Origin: Verrucomicrobiales bacterium
GTDB taxonomy: Bacteria > Verrucomicrobiota > Verrucomicrobiia > Limisphaerales > F1-80-MAGS106
Assembly (NCBI GenBank): GCA_005805305.1
Contig: SYMW01000288.1
Location: 1-49,647 of the forward strand
DNA length: 49,647 nucleotides
Direction: 5' to 3'
A program made the translations under genes and the position numbers. Positions 7,119 through 15,276 of the stretch are shown piece by piece; positions within the stretch are counted from its first letter, which is position 1, and the number at the start of each line of letters is the position of its first letter. The notes beneath the pieces were generated by a model that was not told the DNA's origin, did no database searches, and worked only from the letters and a program-made list of their open reading frames with translations.

Positions 7119-8168
7119 ATGAAGGTGAACGTTCCAAGCCCTTGGTTACATCGATTCTCAGTGCTCACCGCTTTCTGCACGCTTTTCCTGATCTGCGTTG
7201 GAGGAATCGTCACCAGCAAAGGGGTCGGGATGGCTGTGCCGGATTGGCCTAACACCTACGGCTACAATATGTTCCTGTTCCCATTTTCGAAATGGGTGGG
7301 AGGGATTTTCTACGAGCACACACACCGGTTGGTGGCCTCGGGCGTGGGGTTGATGACAACGGTGCTGGCTGCATGGATTTGGCTTTCGGAGAAACGGCGC
7401 TGGCTTCGAGTTCTGGGCATTGTCGCGTTTTTTGCGGTGATCCTGCAAGGAGTTCTCGGTGGCCTGAGGGTCGTTCTGATCAAGGACGAGTTGGGAATTT
7501 TCCACGGGACGCTCGCCCACCTCTTTTTCTGTCTCTTGGTTCTGATCAGTCTTTTCACTTCACGTTGGTGGACCTCGGGAAAAGTCTTCGGATCCCTTGA
7601 AACGCTGTTGAACTTGAGAAGACGAATCGTTATCGCGCTCTGCTTGATTTTTGGGCAACTCGTTTTGGGCGCCACAATGCGGCACCAACACGCGGGACTC
7701 GCGATCGCCGACTTCCCGCTCGCCTATGGCCAATGGTATCCAGGCACAGCCGCCGAAGATGTCGCGCGTTATAATAACTCGCGTTTGGAGTCGGTGGCTC
7801 TCAATCCCATCACTGCCTTTCAGATTCATCTGCAAATGGCGCACCGGTTCGGAGCCGTTCTGACCGCCGTTGCCGTGGTGTTATGCTGGAGAATGGCTCG
7901 ATCCAACCTGTCAGAAGTGATCATTATTCAACGTTTTGCAATTATATTGGTGGGACTCGTGCTGGCGCAATTCTGTCTGGGAGCATTGACGGTGTGGTCA
8001 GGCAAATCGGCTGACGTGGCCACCGCGCACGTCGCGGTTGGCGCCACAACCCTGGCGGTCGGCAGCCTGTTCCTTGGCGTCGTGTCGAGATTGTGCTGGG
8101 CTCGGGTCCATGAAACAGAGTCTTTGCCCGAGCCAAAGACCGCGTCTTTGCTTGCTTGTTCCGCGTGA
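7119..8168 (+). CDS. ctaA: Heme A synthase (CtaA/COX15)
   Basis: A 349-residue polytopic membrane enzyme that oxidises the C8 methyl of heme O to the formyl group of heme A. Eight hydrophobic segments alternate with short loops; the conserved family histidines appear in YEHTHRLVASG, IFHGTLAHLFF, MRHQHAGLAI and LQMAHRFGAV, and CVGGIVTSKGVGMAVPDWP near the N-terminus is a COX15/CtaA signature. It is followed after 15 bp by ctaB, whose product makes heme O, so substrate and product enzymes are adjacent and precede the oxidase genes. Its presence implies an a-type (heme A) oxidase. Confidence 0.93.
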   Translation: MKVNVPSPWLHRFSVLTAFCTLFLICVGGIVTSKGVGMAVPDWPNTYGYNMFLFPFSKWVGGIFYEHTHRLVASGVGLMTTVLAAWIWLSEKRRWLRVLGIVAFFAVILQGVLGGLRVVLIKDELGIFHGTLAHLFFCLLVLISLFTSRWWTSGKVFGSLETLLNLRRRIVIALCLIFGQLVLGATMRHQHAGLAIADFPLAYGQWYPGTAAEDVARYNNSRLESVALNPITAFQIHLQMAHRFGAVLTAVAVVLCWRMARSNLSEVIIIQRFAIILVGLVLAQFCLGALTVWSGKSADVATAHVAVGATTLAVGSLFLGVVSRLCWARVHETESLPEPKTASLLACSA

Positions 8169-8175
8169 AGGGGAG
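8169..8175 (+). promoter_or_regulatory. Ribosome-binding site of ctaB
   Basis: AGGGGAG lies 8 bases before the ATG at 8184 and directly after the ctaA stop. This favours the first ATG over the in-frame ATG at 8205. Clear Shine-Dalgarno sequences are rare in this window. Confidence 0.75.
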
Positions 8176-8183
8176 ATTTCTTA

Positions 8184-9095
8184 ATGCGAGCCTCGTCACA
8201 GACCATGATTCGATCCGAGACCCCTGTTCGCCTGAAATGGCCGGTGGTCCGCGAATTAATAAAGGCTCGGTTGACGTTCTTCGTGCTCCTGACGACCCTT
8301 TTCGGATTTTATCTGGGCACCAAAGGCAGCGTTCAATATGGGCTGTTGGTCCACACGATGATGGGAACAGCCTTTCTAGCCTGTGGCGCGGCCGCTCTAA
8401 ATCAGTATCTGGAAAGGGATCTCGATGCGATGATGCGCCGCACGGAAGGGCGCCCTCTGCCATCGAAGCAATTGCACCCCACCACGGCGCTCGTGTTTGG
8501 AGGCTCGGTGTCCGTTATCGGCATGGCTCAACTCGCGCTGGGAGTGGATTTGCTCACCAGCTTGCTCGGAGCCGCAACGCTGGTTTCCTATTTGTTTGTA
8601 TACACGCCGCTCAAACGGGTCACCACATTGAACACCATCATCGGCGCGATACCCGGGGCTTTGCCGCCCCTCATGGGATGGACGGCGGCGTCGAGGCAAG
8701 GCGAAATCACCAGTGAAGGCCTTGCTTTGTTCGGCCTCTTGTTCTTCTGGCAACTGCCTCATTTTCTTGCCATTGCCTGGCTCTACCGGGAAGATTATGC
8801 GCGCGCTGGATTTCGAATGCTCCCGGTGGTGGACCCTGGCGGAGAAAGGACCGGACGTTACGCGCTTGCCCACACGATGGGATTGCTTCCCGTGAGTCTC
8901 CTCCCCGTGGCTCTCCAAATGGCTGGTTACATTTACCTCGCGGGGGCGTTGGTGTGCGGCCTTCTGTTCATTAGGGCTGCCTGGCATTTTTCACGAGAGC
9001 TGTCCACTGAACGAGCTCGCAAACTATTCTTTGCATCCTTGCTCTATTTGCCCGTGGTGCTCGGGCTGATGGTGCTAGATCGAATTCAACACTAA
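8184..9095 (+). CDS. ctaB: Protoheme IX farnesyltransferase (heme O synthase)
   Basis: A 303-residue UbiA-superfamily membrane prenyltransferase that attaches a farnesyl group to heme B to give heme O. The first aspartate-rich motif is NQYLERDLDAMMRRTEGRPL and the second active-site loop is WQLPHFLAIAWLYREDYARAG, both standard for CtaB/CyoE. About eight or nine hydrophobic segments are visible. It works directly before CtaA in the heme A pathway and lies next to it. The start at 8184 is supported by a strong ribosome-binding site. A 139-bp gap with its own promoter-like sequence separates it from ctaD. Confidence 0.94.
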   Translation: MRASSQTMIRSETPVRLKWPVVRELIKARLTFFVLLTTLFGFYLGTKGSVQYGLLVHTMMGTAFLACGAAALNQYLERDLDAMMRRTEGRPLPSKQLHPTTALVFGGSVSVIGMAQLALGVDLLTSLLGAATLVSYLFVYTPLKRVTTLNTIIGAIPGALPPLMGWTAASRQGEITSEGLALFGLLFFWQLPHFLAIAWLYREDYARAGFRMLPVVDPGGERTGRYALAHTMGLLPVSLLPVALQMAGYIYLAGALVCGLLFIRAAWHFSRELSTERARKLFFASLLYLPVVLGLMVLDRIQH

Positions 9096-9124
9096 CCAAA
9101 ACGACGCGGCATTTGATTCTTCCG

Positions 9125-9154
9125 TTGACACTCCGGGAAGCCGAACAATAGAGT
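9125..9154 (+). promoter_or_regulatory. Sigma70-like promoter candidate for ctaD
   Basis: A perfect TTGACA (-35, 9125-9130) is followed after 18 bp by TAGAGT (9149-9154). It lies 80 bp before ctaD in the largest gap inside the oxidase cluster, so the structural subunits may be transcribed separately from ctaAB. The -10 element is a moderate match. Confidence 0.5.
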
Positions 9155-9202
9155 TCTGGAGCAGACGGAATTCCGTTAGCGGCGAGGAATCGCTTTAACA
9201 AT

Positions 9203-9220
9203 CATCGGCAATAGAGCCGA
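9203..9220 (+). other. Small hairpin in the ctaD leader
   Basis: ATCGGC and GCCGAT form a perfect 6-bp stem with a 6-base loop, about 15 bases before the ctaD start codon. There is no T-tract, so it is not an obvious terminator. It could affect translation initiation or mRNA stability, or be chance. Confidence 0.4.
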
Positions 9221-9234
9221 TCACTGACTCGACC

Positions 9235-11085
9235 ATGCAGGCCACATCACACGCAACGCATCATGACCCGACGCATGCGGACTCCCATCACGAGGAGCTC
9301 GGGTTTTGGCGCAAATACATCTTTTCAACGGACCACAAGGTTATCGGCTTTCAATACTTGCTGACAGCCCTGGTCTTTTTGCTCATCGGGTTCCTGCTCA
9401 TCGGCCTGATGCGCTGGCAGCTGGCTTACCCCGGGCGAGCCATTCCCATCGGTGGAGCCCTGATGGAAAAAATGTTGGGGTCGGACATGGTGGGCAAGGA
9501 GGCCGTCACCGGCAAAGTCGGCGTCATCATGCCCGACTTATACAACTCTTTCGGCGCGATGCATGGCACGATCATGGTCTTCCTCGCAATCGTTCCGCTG
9601 GCCTTCGGCGCTTTCGGCAATTTCGTGACGCCACTCCAAATAGGCGCTCCCGACATGGCTTTTCCACGGCTCAACATGGCAAGCTATTGGGCTTACTTCT
9701 ATGGGGGGGTCGTCATGCTCGTGAGCTTTTTTGTTCCGGGTGGCGCGGCCAAGTCGGGTTGGACTTCCTACTCCCCGCTGGCTTCCGTCGCTGACGCCCA
9801 ATACGCGGTAAATGGCCAGACCCTATGGATCATCGGCATGGTGCTCTTGATCACTTCCTCCCTCCTGGGCGCCGTCAATTTCATCACCACCATCATCCAA
9901 CTGCGCGCCAAAGGAATGACCTGGATGCGCATGCCCTTCTTCGTATGGGCACAGTTTGTCACAGGATTCCTGCTCCTGCTCGCATTTCCCCCGCTCGAGG
10001 CAGCCGGCATCATGCAGTTGATGGACAATGTGCTCGACACGAGTTTCTTCCTCCCCACTGGGATGGTGGTTTCGGGAAAAGTGGCTGATATCAGCGGCGG
10101 GGGAAGCCCTCTGTTGTGGCAACACTTTTTCTGGTTTTTGGGTCATCCGGAAGTGTACGTGCTGATTCTCCCCGCGATGGGCATCGTGGCCGAGATTATT
10201 TCGAACAACACACGACGGCCTTTGTGGGGATACAAAACTTTGGTTTATTCCGTCCTTTGCATCGGGTTCCTCTCGTTCATCGTCTGGGCCCACCACATGT
10301 ATCTGACAGGCATGGGCACGAAGATTTCCACGTTTTTCCAAACAACCACGATGATGATTTCCATCCCCTCGGTCTTCATCCTCACCTGCTTTTTCATCTC
10401 TCTATGGGGCGGATCCATCCGGTTCAACACGCCGATGCTCTTCGCCCTCGCTTTCCTGCCCATGTTCGGGATCGGGGGGCTCACGGGGCTTCCGCTCGGG
10501 TTCAACGCCACCGACATTTACCTCCACGACACTTACTATGTCATAGGCCACTTTCATTACGTCGTGGCTCCCGGCACGATTTTTGGATTGCTGGCGGGAA
10601 TTTATTATTGGTTCCCCAAGGCCACGGGACGGTTCATGAACGAGTTTCTTGGCAAAATTCACTTTGTGTTTTCGCTCATTTTCATGAATGCCGTCTTCCT
10701 GCCAATGTTCGTGCAGGGCATGGCGGGCATGTCGCGCCGAATGTATGACGGTGGAGCCACGTATTCGCTGCAAAACACGCCGGAGGCCATCGGCGCACTG
10801 AACGCCCTCGTGATCAAACACAATATCTCCATCACCCACGCCGCAATCGGGCTCGGGCTGGCCCAAATCCCGTTCATCATCAACTTCTTCTGGAGCATGT
10901 TTGCTGGAAAACGCGTCACAAGTGATAACCCTTGGGAGGCGACTACTCTGGAATGGTCGACCCCGACCCCTCCGCCCCACGGCAATTTCCTGAAGGAACC
11001 CGCCGCTTATCGTGGTCCTTACGAGTACAGCGCGCCGGGCGCCGCGACGGATTTCACACCGCAGTTCCAGGCTGAAAAACCTTAA
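9235..11085 (+). CDS. ctaD: Cytochrome c oxidase subunit I, A1-type heme-copper oxidase
   Basis: A 616-residue catalytic subunit, inner membrane, about 12 helices. It holds the heme a and heme a3-CuB centres that reduce O2 to water while pumping protons. HGTIMVF supplies a heme a ligand; FLGHPEVYVLILPAMG contains the CuB histidine, the cross-linked tyrosine and the glutamate of A1-type oxidases; HHMYLTGMG gives two CuB histidines; HDTYYVIGHFHYV gives the heme a3 and second heme a ligands. The N-terminus is rich in histidine (THATHHDPTHADSHHEE), a possible metal-binding tail. It is followed after 14 bp by subunit III. Confidence 0.96.
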   Translation: MQATSHATHHDPTHADSHHEELGFWRKYIFSTDHKVIGFQYLLTALVFLLIGFLLIGLMRWQLAYPGRAIPIGGALMEKMLGSDMVGKEAVTGKVGVIMPDLYNSFGAMHGTIMVFLAIVPLAFGAFGNFVTPLQIGAPDMAFPRLNMASYWAYFYGGVVMLVSFFVPGGAAKSGWTSYSPLASVADAQYAVNGQTLWIIGMVLLITSSLLGAVNFITTIIQLRAKGMTWMRMPFFVWAQFVTGFLLLLAFPPLEAAGIMQLMDNVLDTSFFLPTGMVVSGKVADISGGGSPLLWQHFFWFLGHPEVYVLILPAMGIVAEIISNNTRRPLWGYKTLVYSVLCIGFLSFIVWAHHMYLTGMGTKISTFFQTTTMMISIPSVFILTCFFISLWGGSIRFNTPMLFALAFLPMFGIGGLTGLPLGFNATDIYLHDTYYVIGHFHYVVAPGTIFGLLAGIYYWFPKATGRFMNEFLGKIHFVFSLIFMNAVFLPMFVQGMAGMSRRMYDGGATYSLQNTPEAIGALNALVIKHNISITHAAIGLGLAQIPFIINFFWSMFAGKRVTSDNPWEATTLEWSTPTPPPHGNFLKEPAAYRGPYEYSAPGAATDFTPQFQAEKP

Positions 11086-11099
11086 TTCACGACCGGTTC

Positions 11100-11903
11100 A
11101 TGGACATACCCTATACAAGCAAGCCCCGCCCGGATACGGGACTTTATAACGCCAAAGTCGGCATTTGGCTTTTTCTGGCATCCGAAGTCATGCTCTTCGG
11201 GGCTTTGTTCTCATCCTATATCCTTCTGCGCATTGGAGCAGACGTCTGGCCCCAAGGCCTCCTGAACATCCCCATCGGAACGTTCAACACCGCCGTGTTG
11301 ATCACTTCCAGCGTCACCGTCGTCATGGCGTGGGCGTCTCTGAAGATGAACAATTTTCCCAAGTTCAAGCTGTACATGGGAATCACCATCCTGTGCGCCC
11401 TGGCCTTTTTGGGAATTAAATCCATCGAATACAAGGACAAGTTCACTCACTACCAAGTCTGGCTGAAGGACGGGACGACATTAACCGGACACATCGCTGG
11501 GAACCCCTATTTTTGGAATCACAACACCCTGGACAAGAAGAAGCTTGATCATATTGAGTTTACTTCCGATGGAAAGCACGACGCAAAGGCAGGTGACAAA
11601 GGCCAATCTCATCCCGGAGGACACGCGCCCGCGGTGAAGATCGAACGAAAAGACATCACCCGGCTCTCCGCCTACGTCCCAGCTCACAGCACCTACTTCG
11701 CGATCTACTTCACCCTCACCGCGCTGCACGCCCTTCACGTCATCGGAGGATCGTTGGTCCTCGCATTCTTCTGGGGCCCAGGGAGCAAGATGTGGAAAAC
11801 GGACCCCGAACGCTTCACCAACCGAATCGAGATAGGTGGCTTGTTCTGGCACTTTGTCGATCTCGTTTGGATATTTCTTTTTCCCGTCCTTTATCTCCTC
11901 TGA
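11100..11903 (+). CDS. ctaE: Cytochrome c oxidase subunit III with an inserted hydrophilic domain
   Basis: A 267-residue membrane subunit that stabilises subunit I. SEVMLFGALFSSYILLR and YFTLTALHALHVIGGSLVLAFFWG are the usual subunit III helices, and the C-terminus WHFVDLVWIFLFPVLYLL is conserved. Between helix 3 (ending about residue 107) and the next helix (from about 197) lies an extra hydrophilic stretch of roughly 75 residues containing VWLKDGTTLTGHI, a KKKLDHIEF segment and a histidine/glycine-rich patch (GQSHPGGHAP). Ordinary subunit III has only a short loop there. The reading frame is intact and the flanking helices are normal, so this is a true insertion, not a frameshift. Confidence 0.92.
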   Translation: MDIPYTSKPRPDTGLYNAKVGIWLFLASEVMLFGALFSSYILLRIGADVWPQGLLNIPIGTFNTAVLITSSVTVVMAWASLKMNNFPKFKLYMGITILCALAFLGIKSIEYKDKFTHYQVWLKDGTTLTGHIAGNPYFWNHNTLDKKKLDHIEFTSDGKHDAKAGDKGQSHPGGHAPAVKIERKDITRLSAYVPAHSTYFAIYFTLTALHALHVIGGSLVLAFFWGPGSKMWKTDPERFTNRIEIGGLFWHFVDLVWIFLFPVLYLL

Positions 11904-11919
11904 TTCAAACCTATTCAGT

Positions 11920-12228
11920 ATGGCTGATTCACACGACATCTCCAAGCACGTCAAAACTTACATTGGGATCTTCATCGCGCTGTTGATCGGAACCGTGATT
12001 ACGGTTGGTTTGTACTACGTGCACTTCAACAGTATCGCCGTGACCATTGCCGTGGCTCTTGTAATCGCCACCTTGAAGTCATTTCTGGTAGCCGGCTATT
12101 TCATGCACTTGATGTCCGAGAAAAAAACGATTTACTGGATCATGGGAGTGACCATTTTCTTCTTTTTGGCGCTGGTCGGTCTATTCGTCTGGTCGCTCTA
12201 CGACATCCCTAAACCCAGAGGCCTGTAA
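11920..12228 (+). CDS. Cytochrome c oxidase subunit IV (prokaryotic, CyoD/CtaF type)
   Basis: A 102-residue protein with three hydrophobic segments, the small bacterial subunit IV that assists assembly of the CuB centre. LVAGYFMHLMSEKKTIYW in the second to third helix is typical of the prokaryotic subunit IV family. The open frame continues upstream into ctaE, but MADSHDISKH at 11920 fits the family length and starts 17 bases after the ctaE stop. Confidence 0.88.
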   Translation: MADSHDISKHVKTYIGIFIALLIGTVITVGLYYVHFNSIAVTIAVALVIATLKSFLVAGYFMHLMSEKKTIYWIMGVTIFFFLALVGLFVWSLYDIPKPRGL

Positions 12229-12235
12229 GGAACCT

Positions 12236-12442
12236 ATGTCACTCAAGGCGCTGCACATCGTTTTTATTGTTTCCTCGATACTCCTCGCGTTTTTTTTCGG
12301 AGGATGGTCTGTGAGGCACTATTTCCATGGGGGCAGTGGAGTGGATTTGCTTTTCGCAGCTGGTTCCTTCGCGAGCGGTTTCCTTTTGCTTGCCTACGCG
12401 AAGGCGATCCTGAAGAAGCTCAAGGACATCAGTTATTTATGA
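12236..12442 (+). CDS. Small two-helix membrane protein of the oxidase operon
   Basis: A 68-residue protein with two hydrophobic segments (about 7-25 and 37-56) and a basic end (KAILKKLKDISYL). I do not recognise a named family. It begins 8 bases after subunit IV and its stop overlaps the start of the next gene (ATGA), so it is tightly built into the oxidase operon. A role as an accessory or stabilising subunit is inferred from position only. Confidence 0.75.
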   Translation: MSLKALHIVFIVSSILLAFFFGGWSVRHYFHGGSGVDLLFAAGSFASGFLLLAYAKAILKKLKDISYL

Positions 12443-12705
12443 CACGTTTTCGAAAAGTCCCTTGGAAACTTGGTCTCGGAGTGCTGGCGGTGATGGGAAT
12501 GGACCTTCCTGCGATGGCTTGCGCGACGTGCTTTGGAGCTTCCGATTCGGCTCTCGCGAAAGGCATGAACTATGGCATCTTCTCCCTGCTGATCGTCGTC
12601 GTCGGGGTTTTGAGCGGGGTCGCTTCGTTTTTCATTTATCTCGCAAGAAGGTCCGCATCCATGCCGCCTGAGTCCATGGAACCTAAGGGCTCAGCGGAGG
12701 CTTGA
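12439..12705 (+). CDS. Small exported or membrane CxxC protein of the oxidase operon
   Basis: An 88-residue protein. Residues about 6-26 form a signal-like segment ending just before CATCFGASDS, which gives a CxxC pair at what would be the mature N-terminus. A second hydrophobic segment (about 46-69) follows, then a polar tail. ATG overlaps the previous stop (ATGA), which indicates translational coupling; the open frame further upstream lies inside the preceding gene. The exposed CxxC pair suggests copper delivery or thiol redox service to the CuA site encoded by the next gene, but no function is established here. Confidence 0.78.
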   Translation: MTRFRKVPWKLGLGVLAVMGMDLPAMACATCFGASDSALAKGMNYGIFSLLIVVVGVLSGVASFFIYLARRSASMPPESMEPKGSAEA

Positions 12706-12739
12706 TCCTTTCCTTATTTCGATAGCATTCATAGGCTAC

Positions 12740-13513
12740 ATGACGAACTACATCACAAAATATTTAGGAATGCCCCCGGTGACCGCCGCGCATGCTCAGG
12801 GGCTCGACAACTTGCTTTGGTACATCCATGTGCTGATGGCGGTGCTGTTTGTGGGATGGCTCGCCTATTTCCTCTACGTCATCGTCCGCTTCAGCAAAGC
12901 ACGCAATCCCAAGGCGGATTACCAAGGCCTGAAGGGGCATGCCTCCAACTATGTGGAGGGCCTCGTCGTGGTGGTGGAATTTGTCCTGCTCGTGTTTTTT
13001 GCCATCCCGCTTTGGGCCAGCGCCGTCGACAAGTTCCCAGATGCCAAGGATTCGCTCGTGCTGGATGTGGTCGGGAGCCAGTTCAGCTGGCGCGCCCGTT
13101 ATCCCGGAGCGGACAAGATTTTCGGCAAACAAGATGCTCGGCTCGTATCCGCTGAAAACCTGAGCGGTGTCGACGCCAAGGATCCGAATGCAAAAGATGA
13201 CTTCGAAGTCGTGAATGATATCGTGGTTCCCTTGAACAAGGATGTGATTGTGAATGTTTCTTCAATGGACGTCATCCATTGCTTCGCGATCAAACCGATG
13301 CGGGTCACCCAAGACGCCATTCCGGGCTTGAAGCTAGCCACTCATTTTAAGCCCACGGTGGCCGGAACGTACCTCATCAACTGCGCTCAGCTCTGTGGGA
13401 ATTCGCATTTTGCGATGCGTGGCACTTTAACCGTCATGAACCAGGCGGATTACGACAAGTGGGCTGCGAGCAAGGCGACCGGAGCCGGAGCCGGAGCCGG
13501 TAGTTACGAGTAA
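12740..13513 (+). CDS. ctaC: Cytochrome c oxidase subunit II, CuA-binding
   Basis: A 257-residue subunit that takes electrons from cytochrome c or a cupredoxin at CuA. Two membrane helices (about 25-50 and 70-94) precede a periplasmic cupredoxin domain with the CuA ligands H180 (DVIHCFAI), C215, C219, H223 and M226 (CAQLCGNSHFAM). Q217 stands where the CSEIC motif of many oxidases has the glutamate that also binds Mg, and the electron-entry patch reads QFSWRARYP. There is no fused cytochrome c domain, so a separate donor is needed. The C-terminus is a Gly-Ala repeat. The gene is last among the structural subunits, whereas most operons place it first. Confidence 0.92.
   Translation: MTNYITKYLGMPPVTAAHAQGLDNLLWYIHVLMAVLFVGWLAYFLYVIVRFSKARNPKADYQGLKGHASNYVEGLVVVVEFVLLVFFAIPLWASAVDKFPDAKDSLVLDVVGSQFSWRARYPGADKIFGKQDARLVSAENLSGVDAKDPNAKDDFEVVNDIVVPLNKDVIVNVSSMDVIHCFAIKPMRVTQDAIPGLKLATHFKPTVAGTYLINCAQLCGNSHFAMRGTLTVMNQADYDKWAASKATGAGAGAGSYE
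13481..13500 (+). repeat. GGAGCC hexamer repeat in the ctaC tail
   Basis: Three tandem GGAGCC units plus GG encode the Gly-Ala tail of subunit II. Such a track can vary in length by slippage in steps of two residues without shifting the frame. Confidence 0.7.
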
Positions 13514-13557
13514 CGGCACGCTCTGCAGAATCCTTTTTCTTTGATCCACTCCGTTCG

Positions 13558-13585
13558 AAGGCCGTGGCGAAAATGTCGCGGCCTT
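13558..13585 (+). terminator. Possible terminator after ctaC
   Basis: AAGGCCG (13558-13564) pairs with CGGCCTT (13579-13585); the loop can close further with CGA/TCG. A short interrupted T-rich stretch follows. It lies in the 160-bp gap between subunit II and the SCO gene and may end or attenuate the structural-subunit transcript. Confidence 0.55.
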
Positions 13586-13673
13586 TGTGCTTTGGCAACC
13601 CTCCCGTGACATCGGCGAGAACTCGAAGGCGGTGGCGTGAGATCCGAGACTTTGTCGAAACACGGCCCCTGCA

Positions 13674-14330
13674 ATGAGAACCGAATCGTCAGAGAAGTCG
13701 ATTGAACGCGGTGTGTGGGCCGCGCTCATCACGGCTGTCTTGCTGATAGCCGCCGCGTATCTCGCCCAAACCATCTCCCGCCGTTCCAAGGCGGGTTTGG
13801 ACAACGGCAAACTCCCGGTCATTAGCCAAGTTTCAAACTTTAATCTCACCAACCAGCTCGGACAGAGCATACGTCTTTCCGATTTGTTGGGGAAAGTCTG
13901 GGTCGCGGATATCATTTTCACACGCTGCCCAGGACCATGCGTTCAGATGACACGCGCGATGAGTTCGGTCCGCAAGGAGTTTTTGAACCGCGATGATATT
14001 GCTTGGGTTTCGATCACGGCCGATCCAGAGCATGACACGCCTCCCGTGTTGAAAGAGTATGCCGACAAATGGGTTGAACCTCCCAAGAATTGGCACTTTC
14101 TGACCGGGCCAAAGCCGCTCGTCGCCAAATTATCCATCGACGACTTAAAACTAGTCGTGGTCGAGAAAGATGCCAATCAGCGGATGTCCGAGGCGGATCT
14201 ATTCTTGCACAGCACAAAATTCGTGTTGCTCGATCGCCAAGGGCGTCTTCGGGGCATCTACGAAGGCACTGAGGAGACAGGCCGAAAAAACTTGGCGATC
14301 GATCTCCGCCTCTTGATGTCCGAAAATTGA
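13674..14330 (+). CDS. SCO1/SenC family copper chaperone
   Basis: A 218-residue protein with one N-terminal membrane anchor (about 14-32) and a periplasmic thioredoxin-fold domain. The copper site is complete: C85 and C89 in RCPGPCVQM and H179 in FLHSTKFVLLD. SCO proteins deliver copper to, or keep reduced, the CuA cysteines of subunit II, which is encoded directly upstream. The gap of 160 bp with a hairpin suggests that expression may be partly uncoupled from the subunits. Confidence 0.92.
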   Translation: MRTESSEKSIERGVWAALITAVLLIAAAYLAQTISRRSKAGLDNGKLPVISQVSNFNLTNQLGQSIRLSDLLGKVWVADIIFTRCPGPCVQMTRAMSSVRKEFLNRDDIAWVSITADPEHDTPPVLKEYADKWVEPPKNWHFLTGPKPLVAKLSIDDLKLVVVEKDANQRMSEADLFLHSTKFVLLDRQGRLRGIYEGTEETGRKNLAIDLRLLMSEN

Positions 14331-14348
14331 GCACCACCAATACATTGC

Positions 14349-14780
14349 GTGAACCTGTCTGATTTCCCACTTGTCAACGCGTGCCTGAATGGACTCAGTT
14401 CCCTGTGTTTGATTTCTGGCTTTATTCTGATCAAGCGCGGCAACAAGATCGGGCATCGCAACTGCATGATCGGAGCGCTGGTCTGTTCGACGCTGTTTCT
14501 TGCGGGGTATCTCTACTACCATTTTCACGCCGGGAGAACCGAGTTTCGGCAACCGGCTTGGTTCAGGCCTTATTATCTGGCAATTCTGCTCACCCACACC
14601 GTGCTCGCGGTGGTGATCGTTCCACTCGTGCTGGTCACAGTCTTTCGGGCTGCCAAGGGACAATTCGAATCCCACAGACGGATCGCCAGGTGGACCCTGC
14701 CATTGTGGGCTTACGTCTCAATCACCGGGGTCGTGATCTACCTGTTGCTCTACCAGATCTTTCCTCAAAAATTGATCTAG
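14349..14780 (+). CDS. DUF420 family membrane protein
   Basis: A 143-residue protein with four hydrophobic segments, starting with GTG 18 bases after the SCO stop. The conserved histidine/aromatic patch YLYYHFHAG, the segment LLTHTVLAVVIVPLVL and the basic ESHRRIARWTLPLW match the DUF420 family (Bacillus YozB type), which often accompanies SCO and caa3-type oxidase genes and is thought to help oxidase assembly. It ends the plus-strand oxidase cluster and converges with the YqeY-like gene 22 bp away. Confidence 0.85.
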   Translation: MNLSDFPLVNACLNGLSSLCLISGFILIKRGNKIGHRNCMIGALVCSTLFLAGYLYYHFHAGRTEFRQPAWFRPYYLAILLTHTVLAVVIVPLVLVTVFRAAKGQFESHRRIARWTLPLWAYVSITGVVIYLLLYQIFPQKLI

Positions 14781-14802
14781 ACCCGGCCACGCTGCCCGGC
14801 CT

Positions 14803-15249
14803 TTAGGGAAGAAGCTTCCCGACAACGGCGCTGATCGATTTCCCGTCGGCCCGCCCCAACGCTTTCGACTGCACCGCTCTCATGACCAATCCCATGTCCT
14901 TCTTTGACGTGGCATTCAAGTCCTTGATCGCGGTCTCAACCATTGCTGTTAATTCCTCATCGGAGAGCCGGGCAGGCAAGAATTCTTGCAGGACGAGACA
15001 TTCCGCTCTTTCCCGAGCGGCCAGTTCGGGCCTCCCTCCCTTTTCGAATTGATCGGCCGCATCCAACCGCTTCTTGACTTCTTTCTGCACCAAAGGAATC
15101 GCCTCGGCATCGGAGAGGGTATCTTTCTTGAACTCAATTTGAGCGTAGCCAATGGCCGATTTCAGCAAGCGCAAAGTGCTGAGTCGGTCCGCGTTCTTGG
15201 CAAGCATCGCCGACTTGATCTCGTGTGATAACCTCTCCGTGATGCTCAT
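14803..15249 (-). CDS. GatB/YqeY domain protein
   Basis: A 148-residue cytosolic protein of the YqeY family, a stand-alone version of the tail domain of GatB and of glutaminyl-tRNA synthetase. MSITERLSHEIKSAMLAKN, LRLLKSAIGYAQIEF, ERAECLVLQEFLPARLSDEE and DMGLVMRAVQSKALGRADGK are family-typical. It may assist tRNA amidation or tRNA contacts, but its cellular role is not settled for the family. It is last in the minus-strand series with the UVR-motif protein and the DHPS-like protein, 27 bp from its neighbour. Confidence 0.9.
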   Translation of the reverse strand: MSITERLSHEIKSAMLAKNADRLSTLRLLKSAIGYAQIEFKKDTLSDAEAIPLVQKEVKKRLDAADQFEKGGRPELAARERAECLVLQEFLPARLSDEELTAMVETAIKDLNATSKKDMGLVMRAVQSKALGRADGKSISAVVGKLLP

Positions 15250-15276
15250 CAGAACTATTGTGTGTTTCCCCCTGAC

